Assembly: GCA_965230205.1 (NCBI GenBank)
Contig: OZ245996.1
Span: forward strand, 2,294,001-2,358,000
Direction of reading: 5' to 3'
Length of the DNA stretch: 64,000 nucleotides
From: CANLBN01 sp965230205
GTDB lineage: Bacteria; Pseudomonadota; Gammaproteobacteria; Pseudomonadales; Cellvibrionaceae
In this document: positions 52,084-61,935 of the stretch, piece after piece
How positions within the stretch are numbered: position 1 is the first letter of the stretch
How the letters are laid out: each line of letters starts with the position of its first letter
Notes under the pieces: generated by a model
Databases searched by the model: none
What the model was told of the DNA's origin: nothing
Seen by the model: the letters and a program-made list of their open reading frames with translations, nothing else
Translations under genes and position numbers: made by a program

Positions 52084-52743
52084 TTAGTTTGTACTGGCTG
52101 TTGGCTTGCTTGGTTTATGGGAAAAAAGCTCGCGATGCTGACTGTTAACATAGTCTAACACCTTATGAATTTGTTGAACGACAGCTCTTGGGGTAATAGT
52201 AGCTCCAGTAAACTGATCGAATGCTCCGCCGTCTTTTTTAACTTTCCATTGGTCCGCTGTTGGGTTGTTTAATGAGCGGCCATTAAAACTCTTAATCCAC
52301 TCACTCTTCTTTAAATCGATTTTATCTCCAAGTCCTGGTGTTTCGGTATGTGTCAGTACGCGAACGCCAGCAATTGTGCCATCTATATTGACACCGGCAA
52401 TCATTTTAATATCACCACTGTAACCATCAGGTGCAACTGTGGGGATAATAACTGCGATAGTTTTGCCTTGCTTACGAGCAATATGGATGTTGCCGCCTTC
52501 CTTAAGGCCAAGTAGTTTCCATGCGCCTTGTGGTATCGCTAAGGTATCAAGGAGTAAATCGTTGTCGATACGATTTGCTGGAACAATTTCCAGTAATGCT
52601 TTTTCAGCGGCTTTACGCTCAGCGATTGCAATCGTTTCCTTTGTGCCTTCATAAGTGCTTGCGAGAATACCAGCTGTCACTAAGGCAAAAATAAACAACA
52701 AGATACTATTTTTACTAATGGATTTTGATATTGAAGCACTCAT
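52084..52743 (-). CDS. rnfG: electron transport complex subunit RnfG
   Basis: A single N-terminal membrane helix (SILLFIFALVTAGILASTYEG) anchors a periplasmic domain that carries a covalent FMN; the attachment Thr is in FTGATITPRAVV. TETPGLGDKIDLKKSEWI is the other family signature. 219 aa is normal. It overlaps rnfD by 4 bp. Confidence 0.93.
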   Translation of the reverse strand: MSASISKSISKNSILLFIFALVTAGILASTYEGTKETIAIAERKAAEKALLEIVPANRIDNDLLLDTLAIPQGAWKLLGLKEGGNIHIARKQGKTIAVIIPTVAPDGYSGDIKMIAGVNIDGTIAGVRVLTHTETPGLGDKIDLKKSEWIKSFNGRSLNNPTADQWKVKKDGGAFDQFTGATITPRAVVQQIHKVLDYVNSQHRELFSHKPSKPTASTN

Positions 52744-53807
52744 TGGTCACGGCTCCGTGTCGCACGTTCTGACTTGGCATGGCCGTAAGTCCGTGGCAGG
52801 GTGTAGTAGTCAATAAATGGAGCGGCAAAATTCATTAGCAATACAGCAAAAGCAATAGCGTCCGGATAATTACCCCAAATGCGAATAACATAAATAAGGA
52901 TGCCGATGCTAGCCCCATAAACTATTCGGCCTTTATTACTGACTGCAGAGCTGACAGGGTCAGTAATAATAAAGAAAGCCCCCAGCATCGTACCACCAGA
53001 AAATAGGTGTAATAAAACGGAGCCGCCACTTTCAGAGCTGCCGCCGTCGTAAAATAGAATTGCCATAACGGCAAGTGCCGCTAGCATGCTCACAGGTGCA
53101 TGCCAGGTAAATGCACGTTTATACAGTAAAAATAAACCGCCCAGTAAAAAGCCAATATTGACCCACTCCCAGCCGACACCCGCAAAAGAGGATAGAGAAA
53201 AAATACTATTTTCTGAATTGATCTGCTCGACCAGCAAGCCTTGCTGCGTTTTAAATAAGTCCAACGGTGTCGCACCGGTAAACCCATCGATGCCTGTATT
53301 GTTACCTACAAAAACAGCTTGTAGAGCAGAGAGTAGTGAAGGCAAAGATTCACCATCGGCAATGAGGTTTTGTGGAATCGCCCAGCGAGTCATTTCTACG
53401 GGGAAGGAAATTAGCAAAATAACATAGCCAACCATTGCCGGGTTAAAAGGGTTATAGCCCAAGCCGCCATACAATTGCTTAGCGAGAATAATAGCGCTTG
53501 CCGTACCGATAAACACTATCCACCAAGGTGCATAGGGCGGTAATGCCAACCCCAATAGAATAGCGGTAACCAGTGCACTGCAGTCTTTTAAGTAAAATAA
53601 AACAGGGCGGCCACGTAAAAAAAGTACTAATGCTTCACAGGCCAGAGCAGTAACGCTGGCAATCACTATATTGATAATGGTGCCCCAACCAAAAAAGTGT
53701 GAGAGTGCCAATAGCCCCGGTATGGTTGCCAGAATAACCCAACGCATGACATCGCCAGTCGTTGTGGCAATGTGTGCGTGAGGTGAGGTGACTCGAATAA
53801 AGGCCAT
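52740..53807 (-). CDS. rnfD: electron transport complex subunit RnfD
   Basis: A 355-aa membrane subunit with about nine helices. The covalent-FMN site is in DGFTGATPLDLFK; GGLGYNPFNPAMVGYVILL and GTMLGAFFIITDPVSSAVSNKGR are conserved. It begins SPHAHIATTTGDVMRWVILATIPG, typical of RnfD/NqrB-like proteins. It is 34 bp downstream of rnfC. Confidence 0.93.
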   Translation of the reverse strand: MAFIRVTSPHAHIATTTGDVMRWVILATIPGLLALSHFFGWGTIINIVIASVTALACEALVLFLRGRPVLFYLKDCSALVTAILLGLALPPYAPWWIVFIGTASAIILAKQLYGGLGYNPFNPAMVGYVILLISFPVEMTRWAIPQNLIADGESLPSLLSALQAVFVGNNTGIDGFTGATPLDLFKTQQGLLVEQINSENSIFSLSSFAGVGWEWVNIGFLLGGLFLLYKRAFTWHAPVSMLAALAVMAILFYDGGSSESGGSVLLHLFSGGTMLGAFFIITDPVSSAVSNKGRIVYGASIGILIYVIRIWGNYPDAIAFAVLLMNFAAPFIDYYTLPRTYGHAKSERATRSRDQ

Positions 53808-53841
53808 TATTTACAATTTCTCTATACTTTTTAGTCGTTGT

Positions 53842-56010
53842 CTAGTTGCTTTCGTTGAGGGCTTCCAGCTCTTTCTGGGTCGTTGCCAGTTTTGCTTCCA
53901 TTTTTTCCAGGCCAGTGCGAAATGCACTGACGTGTTCACTGCCTTCTGCTTCTGCCTTCTGCAATTTTTCGCGAGCTTTCTGCACACGAGTCTCCAGTGA
54001 GGCCAATTGGGTTTTTAATTTTTCCTCTTGCGACATATTTGCCATCGCTTGGGATTTGGCTTTAGCGCGCTCAATGGCCGCTGCTGCTGCGTCTAACGTC
54101 TTTTCATCGGCTGGTTTTAGCTTGCTGGTTTCAGAGTCAGCTTTTTCGCTAGCCGTGTTTTCTGCGGCTTCTGATGCTTCCGATTTTGTTGATGCTGGTT
54201 CTGTTTGAGTCTCTAAAGTTTGAGATTCTAAAAAGCTACTCAAATTCTTTTTGGCATCTTTTAGTCTTACTTCAGCTTGCTTTAACTGTGCTTCCAGTTT
54301 TTCTCGTTGGTCTTCCTCGGCATCAATAAAACGTGCTTCGAGTTTTTCAAAGCGACTTTGTGCGCTACTAACAGCGCGTTCTAATTTTGCTTTTTCTGCA
54401 GCAGGATCCTGAGTCTTCGCTTGCATTTTGGCTATTGCAGCAGCAACCGGGTCAACGGTTGTATCCTGTGCTGGGGTTTTATCAGCTGCTGTTTCTCCAT
54501 TGGCTGCCGCTGCCGCCTTTTTCTCAGCCGCTAAGCGCTTTGCTTTTTCAGCTGCTTGTTTGCGTGCAAGACGTTTTTCTTCTTTTTCCTGCTCTGCGCG
54601 TTCAATGCGCAGTTTTCTGAACTCAAAACGTTGACGAGCATGGTCCGACTTAATTTTTTCTTGTTCTTGATGACGAATAACGCCTTTTGCCGAGCGGTAA
54701 TATTGCACCAAAGGAATCGCTGATGGGCATACGTAAGAGCAGGCACCACATTCAATACAATCAAATAAATTATGATTTTGCAGGCGCTCATACTCCTCAG
54801 CTTTAGCATACCAGTAAAGTTGCTGAGGTAATAAACTGGCAGGGCAAGCCTCTGCACACAATCCACAGCGAATGCAGGCTTGAGCTGGTGGTGGTTCTGG
54901 CATCTCACTTTGAGAGGGCGCGATAATACAATTGGTTGTTTTTACGATGGGTACATCGGCGCTAGGCAATGCAAAACCCATCATCGGTCCGCCCATAATT
55001 AAACGAGGCGCTTGAGAGGCATTGAAACCATTTTCACTCAACATATGCTGAACGGATGTGCCCAACAGTACTTTGATATTGCGTTGAGTTTCTAATGCCT
55101 CACCGACACAGGTAGTGATACGCCATGTTAACGGCTCGCCATAGCGAACAGCGCGATAGGCCGCCATTGCTGTTCCTACATTTTGTACAACAATCCCTAA
55201 TGATGCGGGGATAGTGCCTGACGATACTTCCTGACCTGTTAAAATTTGAATTAACTGCTTTTCGCCGCCCGACGGATATTTAGTGGGGAAGACGGAAATT
55301 TCAACCGATGAGCCTTGAGCGGCTGCTTTTATCGCCTTAATCGCATCGGGTTTATTATCTTCGATGCCAATGACAACACGTTGTGGCTTGCCTAAAATAA
55401 ACGCCAATAATTCTGCACCTGCAACGACATCGTCGGCATAGTCTTGCATTAAACGATCATCGGCAGTGATGTAAGGCTCGCATTCCGTACCATTAAGAAT
55501 TAAGGTGTTAATGGCAACATCATCACGAGGGTTGAGTTTTACGGCTGTCGGAAATCCTGCACCCCCAAGGCCAGCAATACCGGCATCGCGAATTTTTTCA
55601 ATTAACTCCGCTGGCGATAAAGAATGGTAGTCAGTCGTCTCTGTATAAGTTATTGACCGGTGTTGCCCATCACTTTCTAACACAATACAGGGGCCCGTTA
55701 TCCCTGATGTATGAGGTAGTACTCTATCTTCAATGGCGATAATAGTGCCGGACGTTGATGCATGAATAGGGACACTGAAACCACCAACCGCCTCGGCAAT
55801 TTTCTCTCCAGCCAGTACCGCATCACCTACATTGACAATAGGATCGGCAGGGGTGCCGATGTGTTGATTGAGCGGGAATACCAGCTCGCTGGGAATTGGT
55901 ATTTCTCCCAATGGCGCCTGCATAGATTGCGCTTTGTTCTCTGGGGGATGGATGCCACCAGGAATATTGTAGGTTTTAATCAACGCTGGTTTAGTCGTCG
56001 TTTGTGTCAT
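53842..56010 (-). CDS. rnfC: electron transport complex subunit RnfC
   Basis: The NADH/FMN-binding subunit. GGIHPPENKAQS at the start, GLGGAGFPTAVKL (nucleotide binding), EPYITADDRLM and two 4Fe-4S motifs, CIRCGLCAEACP and CIECGACSYVCP, define it. From about residue 470 the protein becomes a long charged Ala/Lys/Glu-rich coiled-coil tail (~250 residues) seen in many proteobacterial RnfC proteins and very variable in length. It overlaps the rnfB stop by 4 bp. Confidence 0.94.
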   Translation of the reverse strand: MTQTTTKPALIKTYNIPGGIHPPENKAQSMQAPLGEIPIPSELVFPLNQHIGTPADPIVNVGDAVLAGEKIAEAVGGFSVPIHASTSGTIIAIEDRVLPHTSGITGPCIVLESDGQHRSITYTETTDYHSLSPAELIEKIRDAGIAGLGGAGFPTAVKLNPRDDVAINTLILNGTECEPYITADDRLMQDYADDVVAGAELLAFILGKPQRVVIGIEDNKPDAIKAIKAAAQGSSVEISVFPTKYPSGGEKQLIQILTGQEVSSGTIPASLGIVVQNVGTAMAAYRAVRYGEPLTWRITTCVGEALETQRNIKVLLGTSVQHMLSENGFNASQAPRLIMGGPMMGFALPSADVPIVKTTNCIIAPSQSEMPEPPPAQACIRCGLCAEACPASLLPQQLYWYAKAEEYERLQNHNLFDCIECGACSYVCPSAIPLVQYYRSAKGVIRHQEQEKIKSDHARQRFEFRKLRIERAEQEKEEKRLARKQAAEKAKRLAAEKKAAAAANGETAADKTPAQDTTVDPVAAAIAKMQAKTQDPAAEKAKLERAVSSAQSRFEKLEARFIDAEEDQREKLEAQLKQAEVRLKDAKKNLSSFLESQTLETQTEPASTKSEASEAAENTASEKADSETSKLKPADEKTLDAAAAAIERAKAKSQAMANMSQEEKLKTQLASLETRVQKAREKLQKAEAEGSEHVSAFRTGLEKMEAKLATTQKELEALNESN

Positions 56011-56627
56011 GCGGCTTGCCCGTCGTTATGAGGCTCACGATCTGTGGCAATAATATTGGTTGAGATACCAGGCGCAGGTTTTTCCCAATGCCAATCCTTA
56101 ACGGTCTGATCAATAGGGATCATATCAATACAATCAACAGGACAAGGCTCAACACACAAATCGCAGCCCGTGCATTCGTCGATGATCACGGTATGCATTT
56201 GTTTGGCCGCTCCTAAGATGGCATCAACCGGGCAGGCTTGAATGCATTTGGTGCAGCCGATGCATTCATCTTCTCGAATATAGGCAACTGTTTTTAGTTC
56301 GGCCTCTTCGCCATGCTCTTCGTCCAAACTGGGCGCTTCGACATCTAACAAGCTGGCGATGGCATTAATTGTCGATTGACCGCCGGGAGGGCATTTATTA
56401 ATCGCTTCGCCATTAGCAATACCTTCAGCATAAGGTCGACAACCCGGATGACCACATTGTCCGCATTGGGTTTGTGGCAGCAATGAATCTATCTGCTCAA
56501 CAATAGGGTCGCCTTCCACTTTAAATTTGACGGCGGCAAATCCTAATATGCCGCCAAAAACCAAGGCGAGACCGCCAAGGCCGATCAGTGCAGCAATAAT
56601 AGGGTGAGTAAAAATAAGATCAAACAC
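56007..56627 (-). CDS. rnfB: electron transport complex subunit RnfB
   Basis: An N-terminal membrane helix (PIIAALIGLGGLALVFGGILGFAAV) is followed by the CGQCGHPGCRPYAEGI cluster site and two ferredoxin motifs, CIGCTKCIQACP and CTGCDLCVEPCP. It carries electrons between ferredoxin and the membrane subunits. 206 aa, with a short C-terminal extension (IIATDREPHNDGQAA). Confidence 0.94.
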   Translation of the reverse strand: MFDLIFTHPIIAALIGLGGLALVFGGILGFAAVKFKVEGDPIVEQIDSLLPQTQCGQCGHPGCRPYAEGIANGEAINKCPPGGQSTINAIASLLDVEAPSLDEEHGEEAELKTVAYIREDECIGCTKCIQACPVDAILGAAKQMHTVIIDECTGCDLCVEPCPVDCIDMIPIDQTVKDWHWEKPAPGISTNIIATDREPHNDGQAA

Positions 56628-56654
56628 GCGCGCTTACCATAAATACAGCCCCAG

Positions 56655-57236
56655 CTATAACTGGATTAAACCAGCAAAGCCCATAAAGGCCAGTGACATC
56701 AGTCCAGCGGTGATCATGCCAATAGCAGCGCCCTTAAATGGCGTGGGTACATCAGCAACGGCTAAACGCTCGCGCATCGCAGAGAACAGTATTAATACCA
56801 AAGAAAACCCTAATGCAGCGCCAAAGCCATAAGTCGCTGATTCAAAAAAGTTGTGAGCTTTAGTGGTGTTCAATAAGGCAACCCCCAATACTGCGCAGTT
56901 GGTGGTAATCAATGGTAAGAAAACACCGAGTACTCGATAAAGTAACGGGCTGGTCTTTTCGATAAACATTTTTGCAAATTGTACAACTACCGCAATCACT
57001 AAAATAAACGAAATGGTTTTTAAATAGGTTAACGAGAGCGGCTCTAAAATAAACTCGTGGACCAAGTAACTACAAATAGATGCCAGTGTTAATACAAAGG
57101 TTGTTGCACTGGCCATACCGATAGCAGTTTCTAATTTATTAGAAACCCCCATAAACGGGCACAGACCAAGGAACTGAACTAAAACAAAGTTGTTCACTAA
57201 GGTTGTGCTTAATAATATGAGTACAAATTCGGTCAT
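56655..57236 (-). CDS. rnfA: electron transport complex subunit RnfA
   Basis: A 193-aa, six-helix membrane protein paralogous to RnfE. TLVNNFVLVQFLGLCPFMGVSNKLETAIGMA and LGVFLPLITTNCAVLGVALLN are the family signatures, including the LGLCPF cysteine that helps bind a membrane Fe-S cluster. First rnf gene, 27 bp before rnfB and 45 bp after metG on the same strand. Confidence 0.95.
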   Translation of the reverse strand: MTEFVLILLSTTLVNNFVLVQFLGLCPFMGVSNKLETAIGMASATTFVLTLASICSYLVHEFILEPLSLTYLKTISFILVIAVVVQFAKMFIEKTSPLLYRVLGVFLPLITTNCAVLGVALLNTTKAHNFFESATYGFGAALGFSLVLILFSAMRERLAVADVPTPFKGAAIGMITAGLMSLAFMGFAGLIQL

Positions 57237-57281
57237 TGAATTTACAGTTACTTTTCTTTTGTATTTCTTCTATAAGGTTTT

Positions 57282-59345
57282 TTACATCACCCTCATGCCA
57301 GGCTGTGCGCCCTCATGAGGTTCCAATAAATAAATATCTTTTCCACCAGGCCCTGCGGCTAACACCATGCCTTCAGAAAGGCCAAATTTCATTTTACGTG
57401 GAGCAAGGTTAGCTACCATGATGGTGAGCTTGCCTTCAAGGTCTTCAGGCTTGTAAGCACTTTTAATGCCTGAAAAAACATTGCGTGTTTCGCCGCCTAA
57501 ATCCAGTGTCAGTTGCAAAAGCTTATCGGCACCTTCGACATGCGCGGCTTTAACAATTTTGGCAACACGCAAATCGACTTTAGCGAATGCGTTAAAGTCG
57601 ATTTCATCGGCGAGTGGTTCTTTGCCTAACTCTGAATCTGCTGAAGAAGCGCTTGCTGGTTTTTCAGCGGCCTTATTGGCTTCAGCTAATGCTTCTTTAC
57701 TGGCCTCTACCATGGCGTCAACCTGATCTTTTTCTACACGGTTCAATAAGGGTTTGAATTTATTGATAGTGTGGTCTTTCTTAAACGTAATTTCTTTGTC
57801 CCAGCTCAACTCTTCATTCAAAAAGGCCTCAGCATTAGCTGCTAATACGGGTAATACTGGCTTTAAGTAAGTGGTAATCACGCGGAACATATTGATACCC
57901 AGTGTGCAGATATCTAAAACAGCTTGTTCATTACCTTCGACCTTTGCCAGGGCCCAAGGTTCTTTAGCCGCTATATATTCGTTGGCAGCATCTGCCAGGT
58001 TCATAATTTCGCGCATCGCTTTGGCAAATTCACGTTGCTCGTAAAAGTCAGCAATGGTATCGCTGGCATCGACAAATTGTTGCCATAAACTTTCGTTTTC
58101 AATCGTGCTAGAAAGCTGACCACCAGACTTCTGAACAAAGCGTGCAGTACGGCTGGCAATATTGACTACCTTACCCACAAGGTCGGAATTCACTCGTTGA
58201 ATAAAATCATCAAGATTAAGGTCTAGGTCATCAACAGCATTGGATAATTTTGCCGCAAAGTAATAGCGCAAATAATCGGGCTTAAGATGGTTTAAGTAAG
58301 TGCGGGCATTAATAAATGTACCGCGAGACTTCGACATCTTTTTACCATTAACGGTTAAAAACCCGTGTACACAAACCGCCGTTGGTGTGCGGAACTTAGC
58401 CGAATGCAACATGGCAGGCCAAAACAAGGCATGGAAGTTAACAATATCTTTACCAATAAAATGATAAAGCTCTGTTCCATTACTGAGTTTAGGGTCGCCT
58501 TTGCCATCGTCGAGGCAATAGTCTTCCCAGTTTTTACCCGTTTTATCGCAGAGGTTTTTAAAACTAGCGAAATAGCCAATAGGCGCATCCAGCCAGACAT
58601 AAAAGTATTTGCCAGGATGGCCGGGGATCTCAAAACCAAAATACGGGGCGTCGCGAGAAATATCCCACTCTTGTAAACCTGCATCTAACCATTCGGCCAG
58701 TTTATTGGCCATTTCCGTTTGCAGGTGGCCAGCGCGTGTCCATTTTTGCAAGAACTCTTCAAATTCAGGCAGCTTGAAAAAGAAATGTTCGGATTCTTTT
58801 GGAATAGGTGTCGCGCCGGAAATAACAGATTTGGGGTTAATCAAATCTGTCGGTGAATAAGTTGCACCACACACTTCGCAGTTATCGCCATATTGATCTT
58901 CACTTTTACACTTGGGGCAAGTGCCTTTTATGTAGCGGTCAGCGAGAAACAATTCTTTCTCTGGGTCGTAGGCTTGAGTAATTGTGCGTGAGGCAATATG
59001 GCCGTTTTCAACAAGACGATTGTAAATCAGTTCCGATAACTCACGGTTTTCTTCTGAATGCGTTGAATGGAAGTTATCAAACTGGATCTGAAAATCACTG
59101 AAATCCTGTTCGTGTTCGGCCTTCACATTCGCAATTTGTTCTTCTGGTGTAATGCCGTTTTGCTCTGCTTTAAGCATAATGGCGGTGCCATGGGCATCAT
59201 CTGCGCAGACATAGGTACATTCATGACCACGGAGCTTTTGAAAACGCACCCAGATATCGGTTTGAATATACTCGACCAAATGGCCTAAGTGGATTGACCC
59301 GTTAGCGTAGGGTAATGCGCTGGTTACCAGAATTTTACGACTCAT
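57282..59345 (-). CDS. metG: methionyl-tRNA synthetase
   Basis: Class I synthetase of 687 aa. YANGSIHLGHLVEY contains the HIGH-type motif (HLGH) and GKKMSKSRGTFI the KMSKS loop; the zinc knuckle has CPKCKSEDQYGDNCEVC. The C-terminal ~105 residues (FNAFAKVDLRVAKIVKAAHVEGADKLLQLTLDLGG) are the EMAP/tRNA-binding dimerisation domain. It lies upstream of rnfABCDGE and is divergent from apbC, an arrangement also found in pseudomonads. Confidence 0.96.
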   Translation of the reverse strand: MSRKILVTSALPYANGSIHLGHLVEYIQTDIWVRFQKLRGHECTYVCADDAHGTAIMLKAEQNGITPEEQIANVKAEHEQDFSDFQIQFDNFHSTHSEENRELSELIYNRLVENGHIASRTITQAYDPEKELFLADRYIKGTCPKCKSEDQYGDNCEVCGATYSPTDLINPKSVISGATPIPKESEHFFFKLPEFEEFLQKWTRAGHLQTEMANKLAEWLDAGLQEWDISRDAPYFGFEIPGHPGKYFYVWLDAPIGYFASFKNLCDKTGKNWEDYCLDDGKGDPKLSNGTELYHFIGKDIVNFHALFWPAMLHSAKFRTPTAVCVHGFLTVNGKKMSKSRGTFINARTYLNHLKPDYLRYYFAAKLSNAVDDLDLNLDDFIQRVNSDLVGKVVNIASRTARFVQKSGGQLSSTIENESLWQQFVDASDTIADFYEQREFAKAMREIMNLADAANEYIAAKEPWALAKVEGNEQAVLDICTLGINMFRVITTYLKPVLPVLAANAEAFLNEELSWDKEITFKKDHTINKFKPLLNRVEKDQVDAMVEASKEALAEANKAAEKPASASSADSELGKEPLADEIDFNAFAKVDLRVAKIVKAAHVEGADKLLQLTLDLGGETRNVFSGIKSAYKPEDLEGKLTIMVANLAPRKMKFGLSEGMVLAAGPGGKDIYLLEPHEGAQPGMRVM

Positions 59346-59723
59346 AAAAGTATGCAGATGCCTTGGATACAGAGGTGCTTAGAGTTTTATCCAGACTAAT
59401 TGGATAAGCCCTAGGTAAATTAAAAAAGGCGGCGATTATAACACCTATTACCCTGTTTTTGTTTTGTGAATATGCTTTTATTGATTCAATGCTTTTTCGT
59501 TCTAAGGATATAAGTAATGGCAATAAAAACAGTGGCTAAAATGGTAGATGGTTCCGGCAGTAATGGTAGGCAGCCGCGATAGTAATGGTAAGACGGTAAT
59601 GGTGAAAGTCCCGACAGTAAATTATGGTATTTATAGAGAGATTATGGAGAGATAAGGTGGTTTATTGAGCCATTGCTGGGTAATATGCACGCCTTTAATT
59701 GATGAACAGTGTGAATTTTTAGT
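59346..59723. other. 378-bp metG-apbC divergent region
   Basis: Holds a TATAAT on the minus strand (59440-59435), likely the metG -10. Three short direct repeats of GTAATGGT (59560, 59582, 59596) lie in a stretch rich in GGTA, of unknown meaning. No gene is supported; a 62-codon minus-strand frame here lacks family features. Confidence 0.5.
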
Positions 59724-60839
59724 ATGTCCTCCTCCATTTCCCCAACCGTTGCTGCATGGATCGAACAGCATGTCCTTCCTGTCATGATCGACACCGTCGA
59801 CCCGTTAACTGGCCAGCATTTATTAGCATTAGAGGCAGTCACCAATATTCAGTACTTGGATAAACGCCTGTCATTTAAGCTGACACTAGGGTATCCGGGA
59901 GATGACATCAGGCAAACACTGGTGGACTCATTAACACAAAAACTGTCGGCATTAGCCGATGTTGATAAAGTCGTTATCGATGCCAGTTGGCAAGCCCCTG
60001 TCAGTATTAACGTTGAAGGCAAAAAGCCGATTGCCAATGTACGCAATGTTATCGCTGTTGCTTCCGGTAAAGGTGGTGTTGGGAAGTCGACAACAACGGT
60101 TAATCTAGCTTTAGCATTGGCTCAAACCGGCGCTCGCGTGGGGATTCTCGATGCCGATATTTATGGCCCCAGCCAACCACAGATGCTAGGTATTGGGCAT
60201 CAGAAGCCTGATATTCGTGATGAAAAAGCGATGATTCCCATTGCGGCTCACGGCATTCAGTCCATGTCCATGGGCTATCTATTATCAGAACGGTCACCGG
60301 CCGTATGGCGAGGGCCAATGGCAACCGGTGCGTTACAGCAAATGATCTTCCAAACGGATTGGGATGACTTGGACTACTTATTTGTGGATATGCCACCGGG
60401 TACCGGTGATATTCAGTTGACATTGTCCCAGGAAGTGCCTGTTTCCGGCGCCGTGATTGTAACCACGCCTCAGGATATTGCGCTGCTGGATGCCCAAAAA
60501 GGTATCGAGATGTTTGTGAAGGTCAATATCCCTGTCTTGGGGGTGGTTGAGAATATGGCAGTGCATCGTTGCTCTAGCTGCGGTCATGAAGAGCATATAT
60601 TTGGTGAAGGTGGCGGCCAGCGTATAGCCGATGACTATGGCAGCCAACTGTTGGGTGCTTTGCCATTAGCCTTGTCAATTCGGGAGGAAGCCGATGGCGG
60701 TAATCCTTCGGTTATCGCGGATCCGGAAAGCGCAATCGCCAAAAATTACAGAGATATCGCACAAAAAACGGCGGCCTTATTGTGGCTGGAACGTTTGCAC
60801 AATGGGGCACAGCCTGAAATAGTCATCAGCGAAGATTAA
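59724..60839 (+). CDS. apbC: iron-sulfur cluster carrier protein ApbC (Mrp)
   Basis: P-loop ATPase that carries and transfers Fe-S clusters. An N-terminal MIP18-like domain (residues 1-90) precedes ASGKGGVGKSTTTVNLALALA (deviant Walker A), DADIYGPSQPQMLG, DMPPGTGDIQLTLSQ and the cluster-binding CSSCG (C-x2-C) around residue 285, followed by HIFGEGGGQR. 371 aa is normal. Divergent from metG. Confidence 0.94.
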   Translation: MSSSISPTVAAWIEQHVLPVMIDTVDPLTGQHLLALEAVTNIQYLDKRLSFKLTLGYPGDDIRQTLVDSLTQKLSALADVDKVVIDASWQAPVSINVEGKKPIANVRNVIAVASGKGGVGKSTTTVNLALALAQTGARVGILDADIYGPSQPQMLGIGHQKPDIRDEKAMIPIAAHGIQSMSMGYLLSERSPAVWRGPMATGALQQMIFQTDWDDLDYLFVDMPPGTGDIQLTLSQEVPVSGAVIVTTPQDIALLDAQKGIEMFVKVNIPVLGVVENMAVHRCSSCGHEEHIFGEGGGQRIADDYGSQLLGALPLALSIREEADGGNPSVIADPESAIAKNYRDIAQKTAALLWLERLHNGAQPEIVISED

Positions 60840-60950
60840 TAAGTTATTTTGCGCGCCATTTATAACAGGATGATAACGATAGCAAAGATATCGCGGTAGA
60901 AGGTGTAATAGACTACAGGCTGCTTAAGTATTCAAGTGAAGGTGAATTTT

Positions 60951-61229
60951 ATGAAAGCCCTGTGGAATGACCATATTATTGCAGAATCAGATGATACGGT
61001 TGTCGTTGAAAATAACCATTATTTTCCGTTAGATGCCGTTAACAAAGAGTATCTTCGCGAAAGCGATACCACAACGTTTTGTGGTTGGAAAGGTACCGCC
61101 AACTATTACACCTTGGATGTTGACGGTAACCAGAATAAAGATGCCGCCTGGTATTACGCCGAGCCAAAAGAGGCCGCTAAAGAAATCAAAGGCCGTGTTG
61201 CTTTCTGGCGAGGCGTCAGCGTTAGCTAA
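60951..61229 (+). CDS. DUF427 family protein
   Basis: The 92-aa protein matches the small DUF427 (PF04248) fold: VVENNHYFPLDAVNKEYLRESDTTTFCGWKGTANYYTL, with the FCGWKG core, and AAWYYAEPKEAAKEIKGRVAFW. Function unknown. ATG 60951 has AAGG 8 nt upstream and is preferred over GTG 60936. It stands between apbC and dcd on the same strand. Confidence 0.88.
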   Translation: MKALWNDHIIAESDDTVVVENNHYFPLDAVNKEYLRESDTTTFCGWKGTANYYTLDVDGNQNKDAAWYYAEPKEAAKEIKGRVAFWRGVSVS

Positions 61230-61365
61230 AAGCCATGCATGATAAGCGCGACGTAAGTGCCATATGGTTTTTATAACGCTGCATTATTTTCTATAGCGTT
61301 ATTTTAAAAAGTTGTTTTAAAAAAACAGTCATAAAAATTTACAGATTAAGTGTTTGGGAGCCCGA

Positions 61366-61935
61366 ATGAGTATTAAGTCAGACCACTGGATGCGCCGCAT
61401 GGCTGAAGAAAATAAAATGATCGAGCCATTTGAGCCGGGGCAGGTCCGTTATGGTGACGATGGCAATCGCATCGTATCCTATGGCACATCAAGCTACGGT
61501 TATGATGTTCGCTGTGCTGACGAATTTAAAATTTTTACTAACGTGCACTCGACGGTAGTGGACCCGAAAGCATTCGACGAAAAAAGTTTTGTCGATGTTA
61601 AAAGTGATGTCTGTATTATCCCGCCCAACTCGTTTGCGTTGGCAAGAACCGTTGAATATTTTCGCATTCCGCGCAGCATACTCACCGTGTGTTTGGGTAA
61701 ATCAACCTATGCGCGCTGCGGTATTATTGTTAACGTTACGCCGCTGGAGCCAGAGTGGGAAGGCCATGTAACGCTGGAATTTTCAAACACCACGCCATTG
61801 CCTGCAAAAATTTATGCGAACGAAGGTGTTGCGCAAATGCTGTTTTTTGAATCTGATGAAGTGTGCGAAACCTCCTATAAAGATCGTGGCGGTAAGTACC
61901 AGGGACAAAAGGGCGTGACTTTACCAAAAACGTAA
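61366..61935 (+). CDS. dcd: dCTP deaminase
   Basis: Deaminates dCTP to dUTP for thymidylate synthesis. The 189-aa protein has SSYGYDVRCADEFKIF, PPNSFALARTVEYFRIPR, the active-site GKSTYARCGIIVNVTPLEPEWEGHVTLEFSNTTPLPAKIYANEGVAQMLF-type region (residues ~110-160, with the catalytic Glu in TLEFSN) and YKDRGGKYQGQKG. ATG 61366 follows GGGAG by 5 nt; the upstream TTG 61354 is unlikely. A hairpin terminator follows. Confidence 0.95.
   Translation: MSIKSDHWMRRMAEENKMIEPFEPGQVRYGDDGNRIVSYGTSSYGYDVRCADEFKIFTNVHSTVVDPKAFDEKSFVDVKSDVCIIPPNSFALARTVEYFRIPRSILTVCLGKSTYARCGIIVNVTPLEPEWEGHVTLEFSNTTPLPAKIYANEGVAQMLFFESDEVCETSYKDRGGKYQGQKGVTLPKT

Noticed and set aside
53846..54634. Several plus-strand frames opposite the RnfC C-terminal tail
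   Set aside because: They mirror the low-complexity Ala/Lys/Glu coding of rnfC and have repetitive Ser/Ala/Phe composition typical of shadow frames.
59560..59606. Short GTAATGGT direct repeats in the metG-apbC gap
   Set aside because: Three 8-base copies with irregular spacing are too weak to call a repeat array or iteron set; noted only in the region entry.
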